From MB1-2 sp046566065 (GTDB lineage: Bacteria; Actinomycetota; CADDZG01; WHSQ01), in NCBI GenBank assembly GCA_046566065.1, contig JBKHXK010000058.1:1-7640 (forward strand): a stretch of DNA of 7,640 nt. The letters are read 5' to 3'. The position numbers and the translations under genes were made by a program. Shown here piece by piece: positions 1 to 5,513 of this stretch. The notes beneath the pieces are model-generated. The model was not told where the DNA came from. It did not search any database and saw only the letters and a list, made by a program, of their open reading frames with translations. The stretch's first letter is position 1. Each line of letters begins with the position of its first letter.

Positions 1-318
1 ATGGGCAACTGCGACGGCATGGACGTACGAGAGTTCGGAGCGACGGAGACCGCGGAAGTAACACTAGGTGGGGTCAAGATCGGCATGGTCCACGACTCGG
101 GCGCGAGCACCGGGCGACGCGAGCGGATGCGCAAGCTGTTCCCCGAGGCTCGCGTGGTCGTGTTCGGTCATTCGCACATCCCGTTCAACGAGGACCGCGA
201 CGGGTTGTTGCTATTCAACCCGGGCAGCCCGACCTGGAAGAGGCAAGCGCCCTTCACCTCGATGGGGCTGCTCTGGATAGAGGACGGAACCGTAGAGGGC
301 GAGATCTTCCCCGTCTAA
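1..318 (+). CDS. YfcE/MJ0936-type metallophosphoesterase, C-terminal part (5' end outside the window)
   Basis: This is the last 105 residues of a calcineurin-like phosphodiesterase of the YfcE/MJ0936 family, small soluble enzymes that hydrolyse phosphodiesters with a two-metal centre. The visible motifs are GNCD at residues 2-5 (metal-binding Asn), a His at 31 in VHDSG, GHSHIP at 56-61 (two metal-ligand histidines) and NPGS at 73-76. The N-terminal D-x-H and GD metal motifs are missing, so the ATG at base 1 is almost certainly an internal methionine just before GNCD and the gene begins upstream. In many relatives the His-31 region reads H-G-H or H-G-D; here it is HDSG, a mild variation. The TAA stop lies inside the outer end of the left inverted-repeat copy. 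The physiological substrate cannot be read from the sequence. Confidence 0.85.
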   Translation: MGNCDGMDVREFGATETAEVTLGGVKIGMVHDSGASTGRRERMRKLFPEARVVVFGHSHIPFNEDRDGLLLFNPGSPTWKRQAPFTSMGLLWIEDGTVEGEIFPV

Positions 319-357
319 CCCCTCACCATTCTTTTCTCACATCACCCCAAGAATCTG
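315..357 (+). repeat. Left copy of an inverted repeat flanking the AbiEi/DUF559 gene
   Basis: Read on the plus strand, this copy starts CTAACCCC, continues through TTCTTTTCTCACATC, and ends CACCCCAAGAATCTG. The reverse complement of 1340-1374 matches it. The central 22 bases (329-350) match 1344-1365 at 21 of 22 positions. Small indels separate the core from the shared outer CTAACCCC and the shared inner AATCTG. The copy contains the stop codon of the phosphoesterase (316-318) and the last codons and TGA stop of the AbiEi-like gene. It has no internal hairpin, so it does not look like an ordinary intrinsic terminator. Confidence 0.8.
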
Positions 358-1291
358 GCGGCGTGAAGTGGCCCTCCGCTCCCGCGAGCATCGACTCGAT
401 CCGAAAAGCCAGGGGGCCGGAAAGCTCTCGCAGGTCGTACCAGGTGACGTAGAGCACTCTGTATCCGTTCGCCACCAAGCGCTCGTGGCGATCGATGTCT
501 TGCTTCCGTTGTTGCGGCGACGAATGCCACATCGCGCTGTGCGCCTCGATGGCAATTCGCTGGTTCGGGTAGACGAAATCCGGTCGAGCCACAAAGTGGC
601 CTCTCTCGTCAAAGATCTCGAACTGAGGCACCGGAGCGGGCAGGCCTGAGCGAAGAAGAACTTCGAACAGGTAACTCTCCAGAGGGGAATTTGGCACCGT
701 CTCGAGGTCGAGTCTGGACTTCAGGATCTCCCGTAGGACAGCGCAGCCTCTCCGTCCCCTCCTCGCCGTCAGGTAGAGACAGAAGTCGAGCGAACCCAGC
801 GTCGCGGCCCCGGAGAGAAGAGCGTGATCGACAGCCATTGCAACCCTGAAGGGTGAGATGGAAGCCCCGAGGTCTAGGAGCGTGCGCTCTGCCGAGGTGC
901 AAGGGATTCCCGACACCTCTATGACGTGATCCCTGGGCATGCGGTTCGTGTGGTGCACACGAAGACCACATCGGGAAAGGATGCGGTGGTCATGTGTCGT
1001 GACCTCCAAGGCGTCCTGATCGCAACCAGGGAACCCGTGTAGAGCGGCAGCCGAATGATGTGAGGCGATCCCGCCCGACCAGAGGATGGCGGCGGAGAGG
1101 TTGGTCAGCCAGTCGTCCTGGAGGCCAGGCAGCGCCAAGACACGCGGATGGACGATGGAGAAGAGTCGTTTGGTGAGCCGGTACTCAATCTGCCTGTCGG
1201 TGTAGCCCAGGGCTCGCAGTTGCTTAGTCGTTATCAACCCTCGCTGAGGCCCTGCCACCTGTAGTACCCGCTCGTCCGGCCACATCCTCAT
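323..1291 (-). CDS. AbiEi-like protein with C-terminal DUF559 (Vsr-like) nuclease-type domain
   Basis: This 322-residue protein resembles the actinobacterial 'type IV toxin-antitoxin AbiEi family' fusions. Residues 10-50 form a winged-helix-like segment (GLITTKQLRALGYTDRQIEYR, then a strand ending HPRVLALPG). Residues 60-185 are the AbiEi-type middle, with ASHHSAAALHGF at 76-87 and CTSAERTLLDL at 131-141. Residues 200-300 look like DUF559: S202/E205, D238 in RPDF, E249, and QDIDRHERLVANGYRVLYVTW ending at W284. Residue 251, often Asp in this fold, is His (EAH), which may be a subfamily variant or a weakened metal site. No AbiEii-type toxin gene lies beside it. ATG at 1291 is used; a second ATG at 1285 is possible, and neither has a clear ribosome site. 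It is the only complete gene here ending in TGA, its codon use looks less GC-biased than its neighbours, and inverted repeats flank it, all hinting at transfer. Role as regulator or defence protein is inferred. Confidence 0.75.
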   Translation of the reverse strand: MRMWPDERVLQVAGPQRGLITTKQLRALGYTDRQIEYRLTKRLFSIVHPRVLALPGLQDDWLTNLSAAILWSGGIASHHSAAALHGFPGCDQDALEVTTHDHRILSRCGLRVHHTNRMPRDHVIEVSGIPCTSAERTLLDLGASISPFRVAMAVDHALLSGAATLGSLDFCLYLTARRGRRGCAVLREILKSRLDLETVPNSPLESYLFEVLLRSGLPAPVPQFEIFDERGHFVARPDFVYPNQRIAIEAHSAMWHSSPQQRKQDIDRHERLVANGYRVLYVTWYDLRELSGPLAFRIESMLAGAEGHFTPPDSWGDVRKEW

Positions 1292-1297
1292 GCGAGC

Positions 1298-1311
1298 GAT
1301 GGGAACCCATC
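1298..1311. promoter_or_regulatory. 14-bp palindrome upstream of the AbiEi-like gene, candidate operator
   Basis: GATGGG-AA-CCCATC is a perfect 6+6 inverted repeat with a 2-nt centre, lying 6 bases upstream of the start codon. A TTGACT hexamer on the minus strand (1321-1316) sits just outside it and could be a -35 box, but no good -10 follows. AbiEi-family proteins are known to bind inverted repeats in their own promoters, so an autoregulatory operator is a reasonable inference. A chance palindrome cannot be excluded. Confidence 0.35.
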
Positions 1312-1339
1312 ACGCAGTCAAGCTCTGTGGCCGTCGCCT

Positions 1340-1374
1340 CAGATTGGGGCGATGTGAGAAAAGAACGGGGTTAG
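1340..1374 (-). repeat. Right copy of the inverted repeat flanking the AbiEi/DUF559 gene
   Basis: Read on the plus strand, this copy begins CAGATTGGGGCGATGTG, continues AGAAAAGAAC, and ends GGGGTTAG. It is the inverted partner of 315-357, with one mismatch in the 22-base core and short indels outside it (CTT and about 5 bases are absent relative to the left copy). Its outer end supplies the TAA stop of the protease gene (1373-1371), just as the left copy supplies the phosphoesterase stop. The 965 bases between the copies hold the AbiEi-like gene, except its 3' end (inside the left copy), and its upstream region. Confidence 0.8.
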
Positions 1375-2927
1375 GGGCCGGGTTGGAGGGTCGGGCAGAT
1401 CGTCTGGTAGGCCGTGCGTAGGGGCCAGGCTTGGGGGTCGAGATCGGGCAGCTCGGTCTTGCCCTCGCGGTAGTAGCCGCCGTCCCAAGAGCCCCAGATG
1501 TGCTGGCGGCAGTAGGAGTCGACGATCATCCACTGACGTTCTCCGGCGGGACGCTTCGGGGGCCGCGACACGCCGGTGAGCGGGAAGTAGAGACGCTTCA
1601 GGAACTCCATCTCCATCTCCGCGGTCTTGCCGCTCTCGCGCGCGAAGTAGCTGCCGTGCCCTTCGTTCATGAATTCCTCGTCGGCAAGCACCGGGAGCGC
1701 GCCTACGCCGGCGGGCGTCATCCCCGGCTCGGTGTGGACCGCGCCTTCGAAAAGACGGGTGCGGAGCTCCGCAGCCGTGAGTCGCCCGTCGCCCAACTCG
1801 CACTCCCTGGCGAAGCCGCAGCGGAAGCCGCCCTCCGAGATCACCCCTCCGGCCTGCATCCGACTACGACCCTTCATGTCCTGACGTGCCTGGTAGAGCG
1901 CGTTGGCGTAGGTCCCTGCGATGACCGGTGTGGCGTTCGAGGTCCCCCCGAACCCGCCGCTACCGGTCCCGCCGACCATGGGCGAACCGTAGGCCGCCGG
2001 ATACCTGCTGCCGATGCTGGCGATATCGGCGGGCTTGCCGTGACCGGTGTAGGAGGCGTGGGAGCCGGGGCTCACCGCTCCCACCGTCACGATCCAGTCG
2101 GGCCCCTCCTGGGAGGAGAGCAGCGTCGTATTCGGAACGAGGAAGGCGTTCTCTTGGCCGTTGCCGGCGGAGAAGAAGATCGTCTGGCCTCTCTCCGTGG
2201 CCTTGCGCTGCAGCTTCACGTTCGAACCGCTGTAGAAGCGCTCACGGTAGGCGAGGCTGAACCCGTAAGAGTTCGAGATCGCATCGATCCAAGGCTGGTT
2301 CATCGCCCACTCGATGGCCGCCTCTCCGCTGGCTTTGTCCCCATAGGAAAGGAACACGAGAAGGCAACTGGGACACGTGCCATGGATGTTGCCCACGGAG
2401 ACGCTGGTCGTCCCGGTCCCGTGCGAGTTCTCGTCTCCGTGGATCTGGTTGCCGGCGAAGTCCAGCGCGCCGATCACCTTCGTGTCCGGCATCCAGTAGT
2501 AGTTCACTTCGTCGGCCGTGCTCTTCTCGACCGACTCCCACTCCTTCTTGTCCTTGGCATCCAGCGCGGTGACCGCGGTGGTGGAGGTCTTGTCGTCCAG
2601 CGTCAGATCGAGGGCCGTGTAGCTCTTGAACGACGAGGCCTTCGGGAAACCCGGCAGCCACGTGTCCGGTGCCGCGCTCAGGGGAAGATCGTTGGCCGGG
2701 TCTCGGTCCTGAGCCTGCGGCATCTTCGAGGCCAGATAGTCCCAGTGGTAGGGGGTGAAGGCGTTGTCGATGACCGCCACCACGGTGGCGTCACCGGGAC
2801 CCGTGGAACGGGCCTTGGAGGGAGCGGTGATCAAGCGGGATGCCGCGGCGACTCCCGAGCCATCAAAGGGGGCCAGCGAAGCGAGTACGGAAACCGCCAA
2901 GAAGGTGGTCAGCCAAACGCGTCGCAA
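1371..2927 (-). CDS. Secreted subtilisin-like serine protease (S8 family)
   Basis: This 518-residue protein is an exported S8 peptidase. Residues 1-28 form a signal peptide: basic MRR, hydrophobic LTTFLAVSVLASLAPF, then a GVAAAS-like cleavage region. The catalytic set is visible: Asp54 in AVIDNAF, His169 in NSHGTG, oxyanion Asn256 in FFSAGNG, and Ser330 in GGTSNATP. The last departs from the usual GTSMAxP, having Asn-Ala after the serine. The stretch of about 110 residues between the Asp and His motifs is long and polar. No separate inhibitor-type propeptide is evident, since the Asp motif lies only about 25 residues after the predicted cleavage site. Six cysteines (185, 188, 370, 376, 473, 511) could form disulfides. 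Residues 420-518 form an aromatic-rich tail I do not recognise. TTG is chosen as start because GGAGG precedes it by 8 nt. The gene follows the MoeB-like gene by 82 nt on the same strand. The substrate is unknown. Confidence 0.88.
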   Translation of the reverse strand: MRRVWLTTFLAVSVLASLAPFDGSGVAAASRLITAPSKARSTGPGDATVVAVIDNAFTPYHWDYLASKMPQAQDRDPANDLPLSAAPDTWLPGFPKASSFKSYTALDLTLDDKTSTTAVTALDAKDKKEWESVEKSTADEVNYYWMPDTKVIGALDFAGNQIHGDENSHGTGTTSVSVGNIHGTCPSCLLVFLSYGDKASGEAAIEWAMNQPWIDAISNSYGFSLAYRERFYSGSNVKLQRKATERGQTIFFSAGNGQENAFLVPNTTLLSSQEGPDWIVTVGAVSPGSHASYTGHGKPADIASIGSRYPAAYGSPMVGGTGSGGFGGTSNATPVIAGTYANALYQARQDMKGRSRMQAGGVISEGGFRCGFARECELGDGRLTAAELRTRLFEGAVHTEPGMTPAGVGALPVLADEEFMNEGHGSYFARESGKTAEMEMEFLKRLYFPLTGVSRPPKRPAGERQWMIVDSYCRQHIWGSWDGGYYREGKTELPDLDPQAWPLRTAYQTICPTLQPGP

Positions 2928-2935
2928 GTGTGGTG

Positions 2936-2940
2936 CCTCC
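2936..2940 (-). promoter_or_regulatory. Shine-Dalgarno GGAGG that fixes the TTG start of the protease
   Basis: The minus strand reads GGAGG-CACCACAC-TTG. The 8-nt spacing and the signal peptide that begins directly at this codon support TTG as the start. Confidence 0.75.
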
Positions 2941-2960
2941 CCGATGAGCCGCCGAAGTTG

Positions 2961-2986
2961 GTCGTAGGAGAGGGTTCTCTACCGAC
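2961..2986 (-). other. Hairpin between the MoeB-like and protease genes
   Basis: The arms GTCGTAG-g-AGA and TCTCTAC-c-GAC pair over 10 bp with one bulged base on each side and a 4-base loop. No T-run follows on the minus strand, so this is a weak terminator candidate at best. It could instead be a leader structure, processing site or attenuator ahead of the protease ribosome site. Confidence 0.3.
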
Positions 2987-3009
2987 GAAGACGGTCCTGC
3001 AGGAAGGAA

Positions 3010-4131
3010 CTAGGCGGTAGCGCCGGAGCCGCACACCGGGCAGGAAGGGTCGCGGCGCACCTTCACCTCGGCGAAGGTCGTGGTCTGAGCGTCGAACGTG
3101 AGCAGGCGGCCCTTCAGAGGCTCTCCGTAACCCGCTATGAGCTTCAGTGCCTCGTTAGCTTGGAGGCACCCAACGATCCCCGGGAGCACGCCCAGGACAC
3201 CAGCCTCGCTTCAGGTGGGGGCCAGCTCTGGCGGCGGGGCCTCCGGGTACAAGCAGCGGTAGCAGGGGCCGTCGAACGGGATGAAGGTCGAGGCCATGCC
3301 CTCGAACCGGAAGATCGATCCGTGGATCACCGGCTTTCGCAGCGCCACGGCGGCGTCGTTTACCGCGTAGCGGGTCTCGAAGTTGTCACAGCCGTCGACG
3401 ATCACGTCGTAGCCCGCCAGTAGCTCTTTCGCGTTGGAAGCGTCGATGCGGAACGGGTGCAGAACGACCTCGACATCCGGGTTGAGCGACTTGATCGCGT
3501 CCTTGGCGGACTCGGCCTTCAGCATGCCCACGCGATCGGTCGTGTGGATCACCTGGCGCTGCAGGTTGCTTTCCTCGACCACGTCCGAGTCCACGATGCC
3601 GATCGTGCCGACACCCGCGGCGGCCAGATAGAGAAGAGCCGGCGAGCCCAGCCCGCCCGCACCGATGGCCAGCACCTTGCCTTCCAACAATCTGAGCTGG
3701 CCCTTCTCTCCGACCTCCGGCAGGATCAGGTGGCGGGAGTAGCGGTCGCGCTGCGTCGCATCGAGCACCTTCGGGATCTTGTAGTCATAGCCGAGGTCCC
3801 TCCAGCGGACGAACCCGCCCTTCAGGTGCGAGACGTTGGTGTAGCCGAGCTCTTTCAGCGTCTTGGCCGCGAACGCACTGCGGACCCCGCTCGCGCAATA
3901 GACGATGACCTCGGCCCCCTTGTCGGGCAGCACGTCTTCGACGCGGCTCTCGAAGTGGGCCCGCGAGAGGTGAGCGGCGCCGGGGATCAGCCCCTGGGCA
4001 ACCTCGTCCTGCTCGCGCACGTCCAGCAGCTGGAAGGAGCCGCCGTCATCGAGGCGCTCCTTGACCTGCTCGGCCTCGACCTCGTCGAGCTCGGACTTGA
4101 CCTGCTTGAGCAGGTCCCGGAAGTTAGTCAT
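3010..4131 (-). CDS. Rhodanese-MoeB/ThiF fusion, probable selenoprotein (in-frame TGA at the catalytic Cys position)
   Basis: E1-like enzymes of this family adenylate the C-terminal glycine of a small sulfur carrier (MoaD, ThiS or relatives) so that it can receive sulfur. Residues 20-115 are a rhodanese domain with active-site Cys79 in the loop CASGVRS; it would deliver persulfide sulfur. Residues 125-373 are the ThiF/MoeB domain: ATP loop GAGGLG at 157-162, SNLQRQ at 188-193, Asp249 in DGCDN, and zinc cysteines C290/C293 (CYRC) and C364/C367 (CPVC). Codon 307 is TGA, at the position of E. coli ThiF Cys184 (NCRTAGV; here T-stop-SEAGV). The frame then continues through SEAGVLGVLPGIVG and the second zinc CxxC to TAG. 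Read through, the protein is 373 residues, a normal length for such a fusion; stopping at TGA gives 306 without a complete zinc site. ATG at 4131 has AGGTG 5 nt upstream. The rhodanese is N-terminal, opposite to MoeZ. The choice between MoeB, ThiF or another carrier system is unresolved. A recent nonsense mutation or sequencing error is the main alternative. Confidence 0.8.
3157..3210 (-). promoter_or_regulatory. Candidate bacterial SECIS hairpin directly after the in-frame UGA
   Basis: Counting from the base after UGA, CCUGGG (+15 to +20, bases 3196-3191) pairs with CCCGGG (+27 to +32, 3184-3179). That gives six base pairs, one of them U·G, plus a possible further U·G outside. The hexaloop CGUGCU (3190-3185) has G at its second position. 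A basal stem is also possible: GAGGC (3207-3203) with GCCUC (3167-3163), and AGC (3210-3208) with GCU (3159-3157). Bacterial SECIS elements are described as lying within the coding region just 3' of UGA, with an apical loop about 16-37 nt away and a G in the first two loop bases. All of these hold. The fold was drawn by eye with no energy calculation, and GC-rich coding RNA forms hairpins readily. Confidence 0.55.
3211..3213 (-). other. In-frame TGA, probable selenocysteine codon (residue 307)
   Basis: TGA replaces the cysteine codon expected before SEAGV, a one-base difference from TGC. General reassignment of TGA is unlikely because tryptophan is written TGG throughout and the AbiEi-like gene uses TGA as its stop. 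Recoding at this one site therefore fits the pattern better than a variant genetic code. Confidence 0.65.
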
Positions 4132-4142
4132 ATTCGCACCTG

Positions 4143-4148
4143 ATTATA
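4143..4148 (-). promoter_or_regulatory. TATAAT hexamer upstream of the MoeB-like gene, possible -10 box
   Basis: A perfect TATAAT lies on the minus strand in the 21-nt gap after the glutaredoxin stop, ending 11 nt before the ATG. No -35 box is visible, and transcription from here would leave a leader of only about 5 nt that excludes the AGGTG ribosome site (4141-4137). It may add a second promoter inside the two-gene unit or be chance. Confidence 0.25.
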
Positions 4149-4152
4149 GTGC

Positions 4153-4413
4153 TTAACTGCGGATGCTCTGCTTGCTGAGAGCTTCTTCGACCTCTCGGAG
4201 CGAGGGATTGACCAGCAGCTCCTCGCCTATCTCCAGGGTCGGCACCGTCCGGAAACCGCCGGTCTTGGCGATGATGCGGTCGTCGTGGCTCGGATCGTCG
4301 TCGAGGTCGACCTCCCGGTAGGCGATCCCGGCCTGCTCCATCTGTCTCTTGAGACGGCGGCAATAGCCGCACCAGGTGGTCGAGAACATCGTCACGGTCT
4401 CGGATGTAGTCAT
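4153..4413 (-). CDS. Glutaredoxin / mycoredoxin-like thiol oxidoreductase
   Basis: This 86-residue single-domain protein has the thioredoxin fold of small glutaredoxins. It reduces disulfides or mixed disulfides in the cytoplasm. The active site WCGYC (Cys15, Cys18) is followed by the basic RRLKRQM helix. The cis-proline is Pro58 in TVPT, and the EIGEELLVNPS segment belongs to the substrate-binding face. WCGYCRRLK resembles actinobacterial mycoredoxins, which use mycothiol in place of glutathione; that cofactor choice is inferred from the likely host. ATG at 4413 has an AAGGG ribosome site 7 nt upstream. The gene is 21 nt ahead of the rhodanese-MoeB/ThiF gene on the same strand, so the two are probably co-transcribed. 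A role in reducing that enzyme's persulfide, acyl-disulfide or selenenyl-sulfide intermediates is a plausible inference. Confidence 0.87.
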   Translation of the reverse strand: MTTSETVTMFSTTWCGYCRRLKRQMEQAGIAYREVDLDDDPSHDDRIIAKTGGFRTVPTLEIGEELLVNPSLREVEEALSKQSIRS

Positions 4414-4457
4414 CTCGTTTCCCTTTTGCCCCTTTGGCGGTCAAGATAAGCGCCCTC

Positions 4458-5513
4458 ATGCGTGCCGTCGTCTATGCAGGTCCCAACACGGTTCGGGTAG
4501 AGGACCTTCCCGAGCCCGCCATCCAGGACGATCGCGATGCCATCGTCGCGATCCGAAAGACCGCCATCTGCGGGTCAGACCTGCACCTCCTCGACGGCAA
4601 GACCCCCGGAGCCCGCGAGGGCGGCGTGATCGGCCACGAGTTCATCGGGACGGTGCGGGAGCTGGGCGACAAGGTCGTCAAGCACTACGAGGACCAGCGT
4701 GTGCTGGGCGCCTTCCTGATCGTGTGCGGGGAGTGCCGGCATTGCAAGGAGAGGCGCTTCAACTTCTGCACGAACCGGCGCGCTCTCGGCCTCGGGACGC
4801 TGACCGGCGACCTCGACGGAGCTCAGGCCGAGTACGTGCGGATCCCGAACGCCGACATCAACCTGCGGCCCTTGACGGGTGCCTACTCGGGATTGCAGGA
4901 CGAAGAGGCGCTCTTCGGCGGGGACATCCTCGCGACCGGTTTCTACGCCGCTGCGTTAAGCGAGATCCGACGAGATGACGTTGTGGTGGTGATCGGGGCC
5001 GGACCCGTCGGTCTGTTCTGCGCTCTGGCCGCCCGGAGACACAACCCGTCGAAGGTGATCGTGCTGGATCACGACCCGACCCGGGTGGCGTTCGCCACTA
5101 ACAACCTCGGACTCGACGCGATCGACGTCTCGAGCAGCGACCCCCAGGCCGAGATCGCGGCCGCTACGGGCGGCGCGATGGCGGATGTCGCGATGGACGC
5201 GGTCGGGGTCGTGCCCGCGGTCAAGAGCGCGATGAAGTGCGTGCGCGATGGGGGCCGCGTCACGATCGTCGGCGTGTACGGGACCGAGCGCTACGAGCTG
5301 CCGATGGGGGTCGCGTGGGTGCGCGGCATCGACCTCCGGTTCTCGGGGATGGCGAACGTCCATGCCCACTGGGAGGACGCACTTCTGAGCGTCGCGAAGG
5401 GCGAGCTGGACCCGACGAAGGCGATCACGCACAGGCTGCCGCTGGAAGACGCGGCCGAGGGCTACGAGCTGTTCAAGTCGCGCGAAGCGATGAAAGTGGT
5501 GCTGACTCCCTAA
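4458..5513 (+). CDS. Zinc-dependent medium-chain alcohol dehydrogenase
   Basis: This is a 351-residue MDR-superfamily dehydrogenase that oxidises an alcohol or polyol using NAD(P). Visible residues are catalytic zinc ligands Cys38 (ICGSDLH) and His60-Glu61 (GHEF), with the D156/T160 segment DILATGF as in the formaldehyde and threonine dehydrogenase branches. Structural zinc ligands are Cys90, 93, 96 and 104 (CGECRHC then FNFC). The Rossmann loop is GAGPVG at 180-185, followed by an acidic Asp204 (VLDHD) that favours NAD over NADP. Length is typical. ATG at 4458 is chosen because family proteins start at MRAVVY; a TTG at 4434 would add eight residues with no better ribosome site. No clear Shine-Dalgarno is seen; GATAAG ends 7 nt before the ATG, a poor -10 for a leaderless start. 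The gene diverges from the glutaredoxin with 44 nt between. The substrate cannot be assigned. Confidence 0.88.
   Translation: MRAVVYAGPNTVRVEDLPEPAIQDDRDAIVAIRKTAICGSDLHLLDGKTPGAREGGVIGHEFIGTVRELGDKVVKHYEDQRVLGAFLIVCGECRHCKERRFNFCTNRRALGLGTLTGDLDGAQAEYVRIPNADINLRPLTGAYSGLQDEEALFGGDILATGFYAAALSEIRRDDVVVVIGAGPVGLFCALAARRHNPSKVIVLDHDPTRVAFATNNLGLDAIDVSSSDPQAEIAAATGGAMADVAMDAVGVVPAVKSAMKCVRDGGRVTIVGVYGTERYELPMGVAWVRGIDLRFSGMANVHAHWEDALLSVAKGELDPTKAITHRLPLEDAAEGYELFKSREAMKVVLTP

Noticed and set aside
315..1374. Insertion sequence carrying its own transposase
   Set aside because: The enclosed gene is an AbiEi/DUF559 protein with no DDE, HUH or serine-recombinase motifs, so only a non-autonomous or gene-cassette reading is possible.
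1431..3020. A 529-codon open frame on the plus strand opposite the protease gene
   Set aside because: It is the antisense shadow of a high-GC gene. Its translation is Arg/Gly/Val-rich with no recognisable domain, while the minus strand carries a complete signal peptide and subtilisin catalytic set.
3211..3213. A variant genetic code in which TGA is tryptophan or glycine
   Set aside because: Tryptophan is written TGG throughout, the AbiEi-like gene uses TGA as its stop, only one internal TGA occurs among the genes, and neither Trp nor Gly would suit the conserved Cys position.
3211..4131. Annotating the E1 gene as a 306-residue protein or a pseudogene ending at TGA
   Set aside because: The frame remains intact and family-typical for 66 codons past the TGA, the zinc site is completed there, the stop sits on the catalytic Cys position and a SECIS-like hairpin follows. 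A point mutation or sequencing error remains possible but explains fewer of these facts.
3457..4143. A 228-codon plus-strand open frame opposite the rhodanese-E1 gene
   Set aside because: Antisense shadow; the minus strand encodes clear rhodanese and ThiF motifs across the same bases.
4434..4457. TTG at 4434 as the alcohol dehydrogenase start
   Set aside because: It adds eight residues before the canonical MRAVVY opening and has no ribosome site; the ATG at 4458 fits the family length.
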